Of a DNA stretch of 64,000 bases, positions 25,064 through 36,032 are shown piece after piece. The DNA is from Distichodus sexfasciatus (Eukaryota > Chordata > Actinopteri > Characiformes > Distichodontidae): assembly GCA_032718565.1 (NCBI GenBank), contig JAVGVS010000055.1, forward strand, positions 1,641,206-1,705,205, written 5' to 3'. The position numbers and the translations under genes were made by a program. Each line of letters opens with the position of its first letter. Within the stretch, counting starts at the first letter, position 1. Under the pieces are notes generated by a model. That model had not been told where the DNA came from. It searched no databases and saw only the letters and a program-made list of their open reading frames with translations.

Positions 25064-25530
25064 TCTGACCCCTCACTCCTTCCTTCGCTCCCTAACTCAC
25101 TGTCTCGACTCTTCTCTCCCTTTCTCAGCCACTTGCTCCTTCCTTCCCTCCCTAACTTGCTTTCTCGGCAACTCAGTCCTTACGTCTCACCCTACCTCTC
25201 TCTTCTTGCTTCCCTAACTTTCTTACTTTGACCCTAATTCCTCACGTCTTTCTCTACCTCACTCCCTTCTTTCTCTCCCTAACTCGTTTTCTTGGCTACT
25301 CATTACCTACCAAGCTGGCTTTCACAACCCTTCACTCCCTCTTTCCCTCCCTAACTCGTTTTCTCGGCCCCTCACTCTCTCCCTCCCTAACTCACTTTCT
25401 CAGTCCTTCACTCCCTCCTTCCCTCTCGAACTCTGTATTTCGGCTCCTCACTCCCTCCTTCACTAGGTGTTTTTCCTCACTCACTACTCTCCTCGTTCCC
25501 TTACTCGCTTCCAATCTCCCGCTCTACTAA
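25064..25530. repeat. Pyrimidine-rich minisatellite immediately 5' of pgap2
   Basis: Degenerate tandem units of about 40 bp are built on CTCACTCCCTCC, CTAACTC and TTTCTCGGC. They start next to the pgap2 ATG. On the pgap2 sense strand it is purine-rich (GA-rich) and would form the 5' UTR or core promoter. The 100-residue open frame at 25228-25530 is only this repeat translated. Confidence 0.75.
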
Positions 25531-26731
25531 CTCCTTACTTCTGTACTGCCAACCGTAAAAACTGCACCCAGACTTCATTCTACGACCCATGTCTCAGCTC
25601 TCAGTTCCATCGCGTACTTGGCAGTTTGGCATAACTATGAGGGGAAATCTATTAGCGGGTGACATTTAAATCCCCGCTAGTTAAGCCGGAAACGAGGCAA
25701 GCTAATCAGCTAAGTAGCTCGTTATTCGTTTTTTTCCTCTAACGTAACGTTGTTTCGGAGAGCAGAATACCACAAAAACTGACCTCTAAAACAAATACAC
25801 AACAGTCGGCATTTCGTTATTATTGATCTAGTTGAGTTACGCGGTGGTGGTAGGGGAAAAGTGCCAAGAGATGCTGCTTCTATCGGAAGTTGGAGAGAAC
25901 GCTGATAGGACAGCTTCCGGATAGTGTTAAACTTCAAAATAAAAGCTCTTTACTTACGGAAAGAGAAATGTACTCGATTTAAATATATCTTTATAAACTG
26001 CAGTCTTTGATATGTGCAACTTCATTTAAAAAAATCAGTAAGGGAACTGATGTTGCAACACACCACTTTTTAAGTTCTTGCTTGTTGAACTCACTGAGAA
26101 TGTATTTAGGCTTTTACCTAAATGCCTATCTACAGCAGCTTGTGAAAAGATGTTAAAAATAAGAAATTACTGCTTCTGCTGCTTCTAAAAATGCATTTTA
26201 AATAAAATGATTTTATTTGGCTAAATGTTTTTTTTTAAGTCTTTATGTTTTAGAACTGCAAATATGATACTACTGAATGAACTCAACAAATAACTTACAC
26301 AGCACGTTTCATAAAGTTATGTAAAAAAGGGAATTTTATTTTGCACAGACAACATACTTTCTTGCTGACCGCTCATTTTTTGCACTTGCAGTGTTTGCAC
26401 CAGGAAAACCAGATAAATTTATAGGAAGCCGAATATTTATGGCTAATTTTTGCTGGTAAACTTCACATAAACCTGATCACGCCAACTGCCATGATATTCC
26501 CAAAAAGAACTTAGTGAAGCCCACAGTCTGTAGGCAATACGATCACATTTACTTGATTTCAACACTCTTAAATCAAAGCCTAGACAAAACTTTCTTCCAG
26601 AAGCATCACCATAAATGAAGATGGGGCCCTGAAAACATGTAAAAGACTGCAACCAATCTCATGACTTTCTTTTAAAGAAAGAAAAGAAAGAGTCCTCCTC
26701 ATGACATTTTTGGTCTTTAAAAACCAATTCC
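25531..26731. other. pgap2-ncbp3 intergenic interval
   Basis: It contains the presumed pgap2 promoter side and the distal 3' side of ncbp3. No exon or clear repeat was seen. An AATAAAATGATTTTATT palindrome near 26201-26217 offers poly(A) signals on both strands. This short interval is where human chromosome 11-type and 17-type neighbours meet. Confidence 0.45.
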
Positions 26732-26737
26732 TTTATT
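26732..26737 (-). terminator. Polyadenylation signal for ncbp3 (candidate)
   Basis: AATAAA on the minus strand lies about 220 bases after the ncbp3 stop and is the first canonical signal downstream. Confidence 0.5.
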
Positions 26738-26955
26738 TTTCTTTTTTTATTTGGAGGAGCCAGCTTCTAGAGTCAAAACAGTCAGTGGAATTAAAAGAGT
26801 GCGAGAGCAACAAAGGATTTTGCCAGAATCCATGAACTAATGGTCTACAGCTGGAGAGTGGAGAGGTTCTCATTTAACAGGTCAGCAGCACATTTTTTTC
26901 TGTCTCTTCAACATTCAGATAGTTCCTCTGTAATTTCAGTTCCTATTTCCCCCTC

Positions 26956-29900
26956 TCAGGAGTCGCTCTCAGAGCCATTGCTGCTGTCTCGGCTGATCTC
27001 AATCTGCAGCGATGGAAGGTTGTCTAGTCTGCTTTTCTTCATTCTACTGGACTGCTGCTCCTTCTGCTTGATCATTGCCCCCCACATTCTTTGAAGCTGA
27101 CTGTCTTCGTCATCGTTGTAGTCGTCGACTCCATCTGAGTCTGCTTCGTCCTGACGCTGGTTTCCCTGTGACGAGGATGTGGTGCTTCCTATCCGACTGG
27201 AAAGCTTGCGGCTGTCTTCGCCATCTTTGTGAGAAGGACCTAGTCGACTCCACAGACCGCCTTAAAGGAAAAAAAAGAATTCAAACTGTATGAGCAAGTC
27301 TTGATAAAGTAGAAAAGACATTAAGAGTTGAAAAGTAAAAAGTAGAAATAAAGGCTGTTTTTAGATGTTTTTGCTGATTATAGTTGACGTTTTAGCCCTC
27401 TTGTGGCCAAACTTGGAAATGACTGCCTTAATAATAGCCTATTACTATTTTTGACTCAAAAATGGTTGCAGTTGGACTAAAGTCACAGCCAATTTCTCCT
27501 CGGTGCCATGACAATGCCATGAACAGTGTCTCTACAATAAAAACTGTGGAAGGTGTTAATCTCCTATGGAAGGATACATAAGAAATGAACAAGGCAATTG
27601 CTGGTATTCAGCGATCACAATAAGACATAATAAAAAGACTGCTCATTTACAGTCACTTCTACTAATCCATTAAATAATAGCAGCCTGTAGTAGGGGTGTA
27701 ACCATACATTGATACAGTGATCAATGAGTGCATAGCATTGATCCAAAATGAAAACAATCAGACCTCATACATTTTGTAATCTATTTTTAACTAAAAGGAG
27801 GTCTATTTTTATTCAAAGAGAAGACTATCATTGCAGATATTGAATTGTTTTCCACTGAATCAAAGTAAAATCATATTGGGATTATTTACACCCACCTTAG
27901 TCTGTAGAAAAATTCTAAACCTCTGAATTTTGAACCAACCGACTTTGCCTTACCTGATTTTTTGTCTTTGGAAGACTCTGAGAAGTGGCCCCTCGCCTCG
28001 TTCTTGGTTAGGCCAAGTCTGCTGTGAACGTCGCTCTGTGGCTCCCTGCGAGGAGCTGCTTTTCTCTGCGGGACGGGAGAGACAGAACGCCGTCTTTCTG
28101 GAGAGTGAGGCCTCTTTCCCAACCTCTGTCTCACATCTGAGGCAGAAATAACATCGAATCAGGCTGTGGCATGGCAAACCTTTTGTACTAACGTTTAACA
28201 AAATGTGACCGATGCCAGAGACAAAAGTGGCATTGTTCTAACCTGTCTTCCCACTTGAGGGCAACAGGGAGCCTGCTCTCTGATGAGAGCCGCTCTGTCT
28301 TTTCTCCTCCAGCAGCTGCCTGACGTCCGTCATCTTCTCTGAGGTAGATTTGGTTGCACCGCTACCGATACGACTGCGTATGCTGCCGCTGGAGGATGCA
28401 GAGTCGCTCTGAATTGAATTTCTGAAATAGAACAGTGAGTTAGAAAGTTGTATGCTTCTGGAAAATGCAAAGTTCTCCACCAAGTAGGACTGCAACAAGT
28501 AAACGATAATTAAAATAGTTGGAGGGATTAATTTACCTGAGGTTCCTAAGGTTGGTCTCGACCTCGTCAGCGTACATGGTCATCTTCATGCTCTTCTTTG
28601 GTGAGGGAGTTGAGATCATCTTCAGCTCCAGGTCGTAATCCATCTCATCCGAATCTGATGACGCAGAGGAAGAGCCTCCTAAACGGCTGCGCACACCCCC
28701 TCCTCCTCCTCCCTCCGCCGCTCGCGACCCCCTGTCTCTATCCCGATCCCGGTCTCGGTACTCCACCACACGGTCGTCAGCGTCCATGTCTTCTTCCCTG
28801 TCTTCCTCCTCCTCCTCTTCTTCTTCTATAGGTTCCTCTGGCAAATTCACTAAATCTGCTGTTATTGAAGAGGTGAAATGTGGGACGTTGTCAGTGATGC
28901 ATTCTGTATTGAACCTGCTTTTTCCACTCTTGTAACAAAAAGCATACTCACAACACACACGGTTTCCGTACCTGAATGCCTGTGTGTGTAGGGTGGAGTG
29001 TGCCCCATGCTGTCTCCGATTAAAGTCTTTTTGGTCTTTAAAACATCTCGCTGAATTCTTCGCGTATGATACCTACGTTTCCTGCAAAAGTTGGAAAAAG
29101 GTGGAAACTTAGCATAAACGTACTTTTAGACAAAACACTAAAAATAAAGTAAAACTGAAGTCATATTCTTACTCTGATTTACTCTCCAGCTAAGATTTCT
29201 TATTTTAAAGACAGCACACAACCAAAAATAAACTAAATAAATGTTTTAGAAGTGGATATTACAAATTAGGTAGGAATAAATCAATTATGTGCTCTCACCA
29301 AGAATTACTGAGGATACCCTTCATGCCTCCATAATTTGGATTTCCATATTTCATGTAGTAGCGACTCCGTCGTGCTGCACCCAACTCCTTCTTATCGTCT
29401 GAAGAAGAAAACTTGTTTACTATCATTTTTAGTTTATTTGAGTGTAATTACACTAGTAATTTTACTCTAATAAGGTTCTACAATAATATTATTACTAGAA
29501 TTATATTTTATCATCATTATTTTAAATGCATTACTGATGCAAAGCTCACTTTGCACCTGCATATAGATATCACAGAATATGCAATCATTTTCTCTTAATT
29601 TTAATTAAAGATGTTCTTTCACCTTGAGTGGCAAACCGAAGAAAGAGTTGGTTTCCCTTGAAGGTTTTGATGGTAGGACGCAAGTCATTCTGCAGTATGG
29701 AGTTCCGCTCAGTCTCGGAGAGCGTGTCTGTCTAAGGACGAATGGCAACATCAAGATCTTCCACATGTTTTATAAAATACACAAACATATGTTTTTTATA
29801 TATTTTTATATGGCAACATCAAGATCTTCCATACGTTTTATAAAATACACAAACATGTTTTTTAATATTTCTGTATGTTTACCTCTGAACTTTCCTGTGT

Positions 29901-32900
29901 TGTCTTTTTGTCTGTCTCCACCTCACTGTCACTGGCTTTGCCATCGCTCTCATCGCTGCTCTTGTCAGCTTTCGCCACCACATCCTCATCGTCGTCAACC
30001 TCACCTTCCTCTTCCTCATCGTCAGAAGCAGAATTCTGCCCGGCTGAGGAATCGTGTGCAAAACATATTGTGCTAAACTGTAAAAATGTCCTAAAAATAA
30101 GAAAACTCCAGTAGCACTTATAATGTCCTAAGTTTGGCAAAACAAACCTCGCTGCTGTCTGACTGGAAGGTCAGAAGTTTTAGAGCTGGTGACGGCAGCG
30201 ACCCCTTTGTCAGGCATTCGGCTCATGTTAATGAGAGCTCTAGTTGAAGTTATATCATCCAGCCAGACAACGTTGCCTATAAGTAGTGGACAGGATTCAA
30301 ACTATTATAACAGATAATTACAGGTAAGACTTTAGTATATAAACTCCTGGCCTCATTCACCTTTCAAGTTTTTTCTTTAATATGTTCTTAAGAAAGTTAA
30401 AAAGACATTCAAACAGTATAATATGTAACTGTAGAATTGAAGAAAATCAAATAACTAATGTTGTGCACAAACATGCCTGCAATAAAATTTGTATACGAGT
30501 GCTCTTCAGCAGTTGTAGATACTGTTATTAATACGAACAAATGTCAGACATTTGGAGAAAACAGCATAAGTGGGTTTTAAAAACAAATTTCTCCTTAAGA
30601 GTTGTTGGTGAATGATGCCCATTGAATATAAATGGTCTGAACTTACAGGACGTGTCGTCAATCCACTCGATGTGGGCCGGAGGATACTCCTTAAAGTAGC
30701 CAAACACATCCTGGGTGCTCATGTCATCCACACCGCTGAGGTGCAGAGCTTCCAGACGTACCTTTGGGATAGCTAAAGCCAGAAGGAAGAGTTAAAAAGG
30801 TCATTTTAAACTAACTCTGATAATCTCATCTAGTGCTGGGTGATAAAACAATCTCAATAATTTGGGTGTATTTTTTTCCAGTAACAATGATACGCTTACT
30901 GTTTAAAGTCTACTAAAATAGTTAAATGGGCAGATTAGGCCCAGTCATGTGAAGAGGCCTATTGTCATTATGCATACTCCTCCCCCAGTGGTAAGGCAGA
31001 AGTTACCCTTACGCCAAGAACAATCTCAACACGATCTCTGTGCTAGGAATGACAGTTAGTAATAATGAAAGTACAGACCAATCTTTTAGCGCAGCCTGCA
31101 ACTTGACACAACATGCAGCTTAATTTGGCGGTAAATGAGATAAACCACTTACGTCATGATAAAGGAAAAAAAAGTTTCATATTAAAGTCAAAGTAGTCAA
31201 AGTAAACTTTGTCATCTCTGCTATATACTGTACAGATATACAGAGGGACGAGACGACGTGGCTCCAGTTTTTTTTTTTTCCCCAAAAGAAGTGGTTCAGA
31301 TGTGAAAATGAACCAAACCCTTTATGAAACACGCTTTTTACAGCATCACCAAATGAACAGTATTTTACAGTTTTATACTGATAATATAAAAATAGGAAAG
31401 ATGTAATGACTATATTTACATAATCTGTGTGATTTAGTAACTAAAACGGTCAGCATAAATTTCTGATAGTAAAATATGCTGTGTAACTATAGTTGGATAA
31501 ATAAAGGCATTTTAAAGCAGCAGCGAGGGTAGTGGTTAAACTGAAGCCAGACTATAGGGGGTTTCATGCAACTTGATGAAGTCATGAACCAGATTTTTCT
31601 GATAATCTTTGAAGATGTTAATAACTTTAAATAAGAACACCACCATACATTACTAGGATGAGGCTGGTCTAGTGGTAGGTTACTTGCCTGTGGACCAAGA
31701 GGTAGGTTAAAATCCAGCTGCCAAAAACACCACTATGGGGCCCCTGAGCAAAGCCCTTAATCCCACATTGCTCCAAGTAAAGAACAATCCAAGTCGCTCT
31801 GGATAAGATAGTCTGCCAAATGCCGTAACTACTCCACACACCGACAGACCCTCACCATTTTTCAGAAGCTCTCTGTCAAGAACCAAGTTCCTCTGAGCAA
31901 GACTGTCCTCAGCACGGAAGTGGAATCGTCTGGCTCTCTTCTCTTTTTTCTCAATTGCTTCCTGAGGACATAAGGGTGGTCACACAACATCAGCCATGTG
32001 CTGCACAAAGGCAAAGCGTTGTTAAATCTTTATTGTACTAAAACCTTATGGCAAAGACTTACCTTAGACGTTACATCGATTCCTGTAATAAAAGCACCTG
32101 CCTTGTTTTCATATCGCCGGCTTGTGTCCTGAGAAATGGAGATTTTTTGCCCTACATCAGTCATTTTAATTTTATGTATTTAAAAAAAATTGTGTTGCAT
32201 TTCGTATCTGCAGTCTGCACATTGCACTACGTATTTCACTACAGTCTTGATCTCCCCCCCATGAACTGCTTATAATATTGTGTCCTGTTCCGATGTATTT
32301 GTTGGTGCGAACTGAACCACAGCTAATAGTAATGTTTGTACAACTTGGCAATAAAGTTTTTTTGAGAAAGCGATCACTTAGGCTGACGTTTAAGCCACAA
32401 TTAAACGACTTTCATTAACTCAATTTACTGCCGATTAGCCTCATAAACGCGCACAACTAGACAAACGATGTTTACTTATATATTCTATTGCATGAAACAT
32501 GGCACAACCGAGCTGTCAGAATCAACGTTCAACAATTAACGTTAGCTAGCTCGTTGCTGGCCAAGGCTAGCCCCGTCTATCCGCGACATGGGATTGCTAA
32601 TTTAGATAGCATTATTACTATTATGAGAATATTTGTATTTGGCGAAATGTAATGGCCATCCACTTGTGACGTGCAAATATACACTGTTCACAGGCGGAGT
32701 GATAATCAGTGTCAAAATGCGCAACAAGTCTAACAACTGTAACAATATCCTGGTGTAAAGCTGACGTTAGCCTTCTCCTGCGTTCATGATTAGCCACCTT
32801 TGTGCAACAGTCGGCGGCCAGGTTCTCCACGACACGCCGCTGCTTCAGTGGGCCTCTACGGGGCTTAGCAATAGGCTAACATACCGGCAAGAGTTCCTTT

Positions 32901-33067
32901 AAACTCCGGCGAACGGGAATAGATTCCAGCTCGAGTTCTCCCTCCTCGACTTCCATGGGCTCCGCTTCGCGAACATTTCGATCCGAGTCGGAGTCGGAGT
33001 CCGAGTCTGAGCGATCAGACGCGCTTTCGGGTTTCACGGACACTCGCAAACTGCGAACTGCCGCCAT
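26956..33067 (-). CDS. ncbp3: NCBP3, nuclear cap-binding protein subunit 3 (complete, 13 exons)
   Basis: Exons: 33067-32885, 32128-32063, 31961-31856, 30772-30647, 30276-30148, 30043-29883, 29731-29623, 29398-29299, 29081-28972, 28858-28537, 28421-28243, 28136-27954, 27260-26956; 2079 nt, 692 residues plus stop (human about 620). The protein starts MAAVRSLRVSVK, then an SD-rich run, PMEVEEGELE and VRRSLKELLP. The RRM-like core has GVDDMSTQDVFGYFKEYPPA, EWIDDTSC and NVVWLDD. Acidic linkers, MKYGNPNYGGMKGILSNSW, a Glu run, DEMDYDLELKMISTPSPKKS and the C-terminal KKSRLDNLPSLQIEISR follow. NCBP3 binds the m7G cap with NCBP1 in an alternative nuclear cap-binding complex and supports mRNA export (family knowledge). 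Unusual: the cap-binding WLDD motif reads WIDD, and an RD-repeat plus six-glycine insert follows the acidic run. The extra length is in low-complexity segments. Confidence 0.95.
29743..29877. repeat. 68-bp tandem duplication filling ncbp3 intron 6
   Basis: Two copies (29743-29810 and 29811-29877) share TGGCAACATCAAGATCTTCC and TTTTATAAAATACACAAACA. Together they occupy most of the 151-base intron between exons 6 and 7. Confidence 0.8.
31657..31828 (+). repeat. tRNA-derived SINE in ncbp3 intron 3
   Basis: A-box-like TGGTCTAGTGG (31665-31675) and B-box-like GGTTAAAATCC (31705-31715) are followed by a body with CTATGGGGCCCCTGAGCAAA. The classic teleost tail GTCGCTCTGGATAAG...CTGCCAAATGCC ends only about 27 bases from the exon 3 donor. 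It lies antisense to ncbp3. It is not a functional tRNA: the anticodon arm is not intact and the tail is retroposon-type. Confidence 0.75.
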
Positions 33068-33220
33068 GATGGATAACAACGGCCCGAAATGCTAACGCTG
33101 CCTCGCGTTCAACAAAGTGTAGTTAGCTAGGCTCGGCTAACCGGGGCTGAGCTTCGAAACGACGAGCGGCCGAACCTGAAGCTCCGGAGCTTCTCTCAAA
33201 CTGACCATAAAGATTCACGA

Positions 33221-33228
33221 TGACGTCA
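33221..33228. promoter_or_regulatory. Palindromic CRE (TGACGTCA) in the ncbp3 promoter
   Basis: A perfect CREB/ATF octamer lies 154 bases upstream of the ncbp3 ATG, in a CpG-richer stretch (about 33060-33230). This is a usual position for CRE-driven housekeeping promoters. Function is inferred from the match and its position only. Confidence 0.5.
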
Positions 33229-33239
33229 GAGGCATCGTT

Positions 33240-36020
33240 TCTGAACACAGAAAAAACATTTTCTCAAAATGTGATTAATTATTTACGCCGTCATTTCGGC
33301 GCTTTGTCGGCAAGGATTTATACTGCTTTTTGCGGGAACTATTTTGTTCATCGTGCATCACTATTTTTTTTATTTTTTTTATTTTTAGACTTAATTACGA
33401 TTAAAAATGTTTGTGTTACAGTGAGATTACCAAATGAGTAGCTCTATTAGAGAAAATGTATAATTATAGAATGATCAGATAATTGTTTATGGAAGTTCAG
33501 TACCATCCTTTCTTAAGATTTATCCAAGAACCCTTAAGTCTGAGAAAATTCTCCTGTAGTTTAGCCATGGAAAATGAGTATCAGTCGAGTTTTCATTTTG
33601 TATTAGGCGGCAAAAATGTTCCAAATTGCGGCATGACATCTGATTTAATATTCACACCCCTATTTGAAACTCATGAATGCTTCAAAACCCTGCCTTTGTT
33701 GCTGCTATAACTTCTGCAGTCCACATGAAGTCGCTGTTGTGTTCGCTAATTCATATGATTCAAACAATCGAATCTTTTCTGGTTGAATCGAGAAGAAGCA
33801 TCAAATGATAGACTGCGTTCGGCAATTATTAGCTAACTCATACTAGATGAAGAAACGAATCGTAATGTCAAGTTGTATCCCACCCACTTTGATGTAAAGG
33901 TAATGCTTACAACTATAATAAGTTTTAAAGGGCTAAAAAATAAATTCTGACGCTAAATATTCACCTGCATAAATAAACAACTCAAGCGGTTACAACGTCT
34001 CCATGACAAGTGCATTTTTCATACGATATATTTGCCGTGCCTTTACGGTAATGCACCTTAAAATATATATCATTTATAAAATTTATAAACAATGAAATAC
34101 AAACAGTAACTCAGAATGACCACCAAAACATATTTAAAATAAAATTTTATTCAGGAAATTCAGCAGTCATAAAGTTACATTTTAACAGTGAAATAAATTA
34201 AACTGTGGAATCATCACAAAAAATCAAAATAGTTCTCTTCAAGTCTCCCAGAATTGAATTATTACACATTACAGCTATTTATATGGATGCTATTAAAACT
34301 TTTAAAAAATATTCTGATCCCTTAAACCTCTTAAAATCAATATACACAACAAATATACATCCTGGTGATGTTTTTATATTTATGCAATACTAAAATGGTG
34401 AGTGAAATGTGGTGGTTTTGTCATTAAACAGTACAGCCAATAATGCAAATTATATTTAAGACTCATTACGCAGTCTCACTGCATTACCAGAATGATGTCT
34501 TACTGAATCTATATTGGTAGATGTACAAACTGAACTGAATTTTAAAGAACTAAGGGAACAATTAAGAAACAAAATAGATATTTATTAGTGATAATAAATT
34601 AGTGATATCTGATGTTATAGCAAATTGGCATTAAGATGAAACAATTATACTCTATATTGTATTAAACAAAGACAGTATCTGGAAGGGATTTTGCAAACAT
34701 CGAGGTCTCAATTCCAGATATCCACAATAATTACATCAAGATGTAGTACCATTTTTGCTAGGAAACTTTTACATAGGAGCCATCATATAAACGTAAATAA
34801 AAACTTAGTAAATCTCACTTTTCTTTATTATATATTTTGATATTTAGTTTGTCCAATATGGGTTGGATTTTGTAAATTGTCCTGGGGAAAATAAGTGTCT
34901 ATGATGAGTTTAATTCCCACTCAGGGAAATATGATTCCTTTCAAAACTAAATCTGGTCTATCAAATAGTCTTAATGTCTTTATATTAAAGCCCTTTGTCT
35001 TTCTCTGTGTCTCAGAAACAGGAGTAAAGATGCCGATACAAGTCAACACAAGAACAAAACCAAAGGACCAACAAGGATCTAAATTGAAAAATGAAAAAAG
35101 TACCGGAAATCAGAAGCAAAGAACACCACGCCCTGAACTGAGAGAAGAAAAAAAAAGGAACTACAGGAATCAAGAGGTATGAACACAGCTCATTCACATA
35201 AACAGACACACAACCGAGAGACAGACTTAAATAGGCCAAACACAGGTGAAGCACATTAGTGAAAATGAATCAGAGACACAGACTGAAGATCACTAGCACC
35301 AGGTAGCCCCCTAGTGGTCCAGAGAGGTGACCACCAGTCAACCATAATGCTAAAAATGTTCACATAGACATCATCTTCCCCTCTTTTAGCCAAATAATGT
35401 GACAGAATCAAGCTTGAAAAAATAAAAATAAAAGAATCCTTCATCTTACTCTCCTGAATTCACAGAGGCATTTGAGTTCTTCAGTGACTTGTCTGCCACT
35501 TTATTTTATATCATAAGAAACTGCCACTTGTTGCATATGGTCCATATATTTATTGATGTATTGCACTGTATTTGCAAATGTATTTCCACATATTTATTCT
35601 TCATAAGGGGCAATTAAGGGGTTTGGGGAAATGCTTTGTGCTTGTAGTAAATTGTATGACCCTAATTATATCATCCAAATCTGTCTGCAAAAGACTGTCA
35701 CCAAAATACATCTGTTGCTAGCAAATGATGCTCTAACTGCAACCCTTAAGAACATATGAAAAGTCTTGAGTAAGAGAAAGTCATTGGCAAGATGTACAGG
35801 ATCAAAAAGATCTTCATCTATACTCAGGTTATCACCTCTAAGAACATTGTGTAATTTTTGTACATAAAGTGTTTGTGATCAAACGACACATTTTAGAGAC
35901 TGCTCAATTTTAGAAAGGTTTCTGCTCCAGTGTCCCTTTTCCTTACTCCATTGTGCTCTTATTCCACAGACAGCATCTTGTGTGTGTTCATACAGTGGTC
36001 CAGGTCTCTCTCCATTGCCT
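33240..36020. other. ncbp3-rap1gap2 interval, probably including rap1gap2 3' UTR
   Basis: No coding exon is recognised. On the minus strand it follows the rap1gap2 stop; AATAAA signals occur at several points, for example 34151-34146. A CTCF-type match GCCCCCTAGTGG lies at 35306-35317. The 95-residue open frame at 34895-35182 has no family resemblance and its upstream context is not coding-like. Confidence 0.4.
35306..35317 (+). promoter_or_regulatory. CTCF-like motif GCCCCCTAGTGG
   Basis: Matches the reverse complement of the vertebrate CTCF core CCASYAGRKGGC at all 12 positions. A weaker match (GCCCTCTAGTGA) lies at 23127-23138 and another (CCTGCAGGTGGC-like) near 51988. Such words also occur inside fish repeats, so confidence is low. 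Confidence 0.3.
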
Positions 36021-36023
36021 GCC

Positions 36024-36032
36024 TTAGTGTCC
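36024..36032 (-). CDS. rap1gap2: Terminal coding micro-segment of rap1gap2 (GH-stop)
   Basis: The preceding exon ends DKLSNTAA at a GTAAGG donor (36223). 190 bases on, a TTTTTAATAG acceptor is followed by GGA CAC TAA, giving C-terminus AAGH. Human RAP1GAP2 ends GAGH, so this is the likely true end. Reading through the donor instead would add VRLYFLSLCLC and a low-complexity tail to a stop at 36137, which looks like intron. Confidence 0.7.
   Translation of the reverse strand, partial: GH

Noticed and set aside
25070..25530. Possible CRISPR-like array
   Set aside because: Units are degenerate, contiguous and pyrimidine-only, without spacers; this is a vertebrate minisatellite.
28598..28831. 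77-residue plus-strand proline/leucine-rich frame
   Set aside because: Antisense shadow of ncbp3 exon 10 (acidic, RD and glycine runs).
29875..30114. Serine-rich plus-strand frame
   Set aside because: Antisense of the acidic ncbp3 exon 6.
31657..31730. Possible tRNA gene
   Set aside because: A and B boxes are present but the arms do not fold properly and a SINE body and tail follow.
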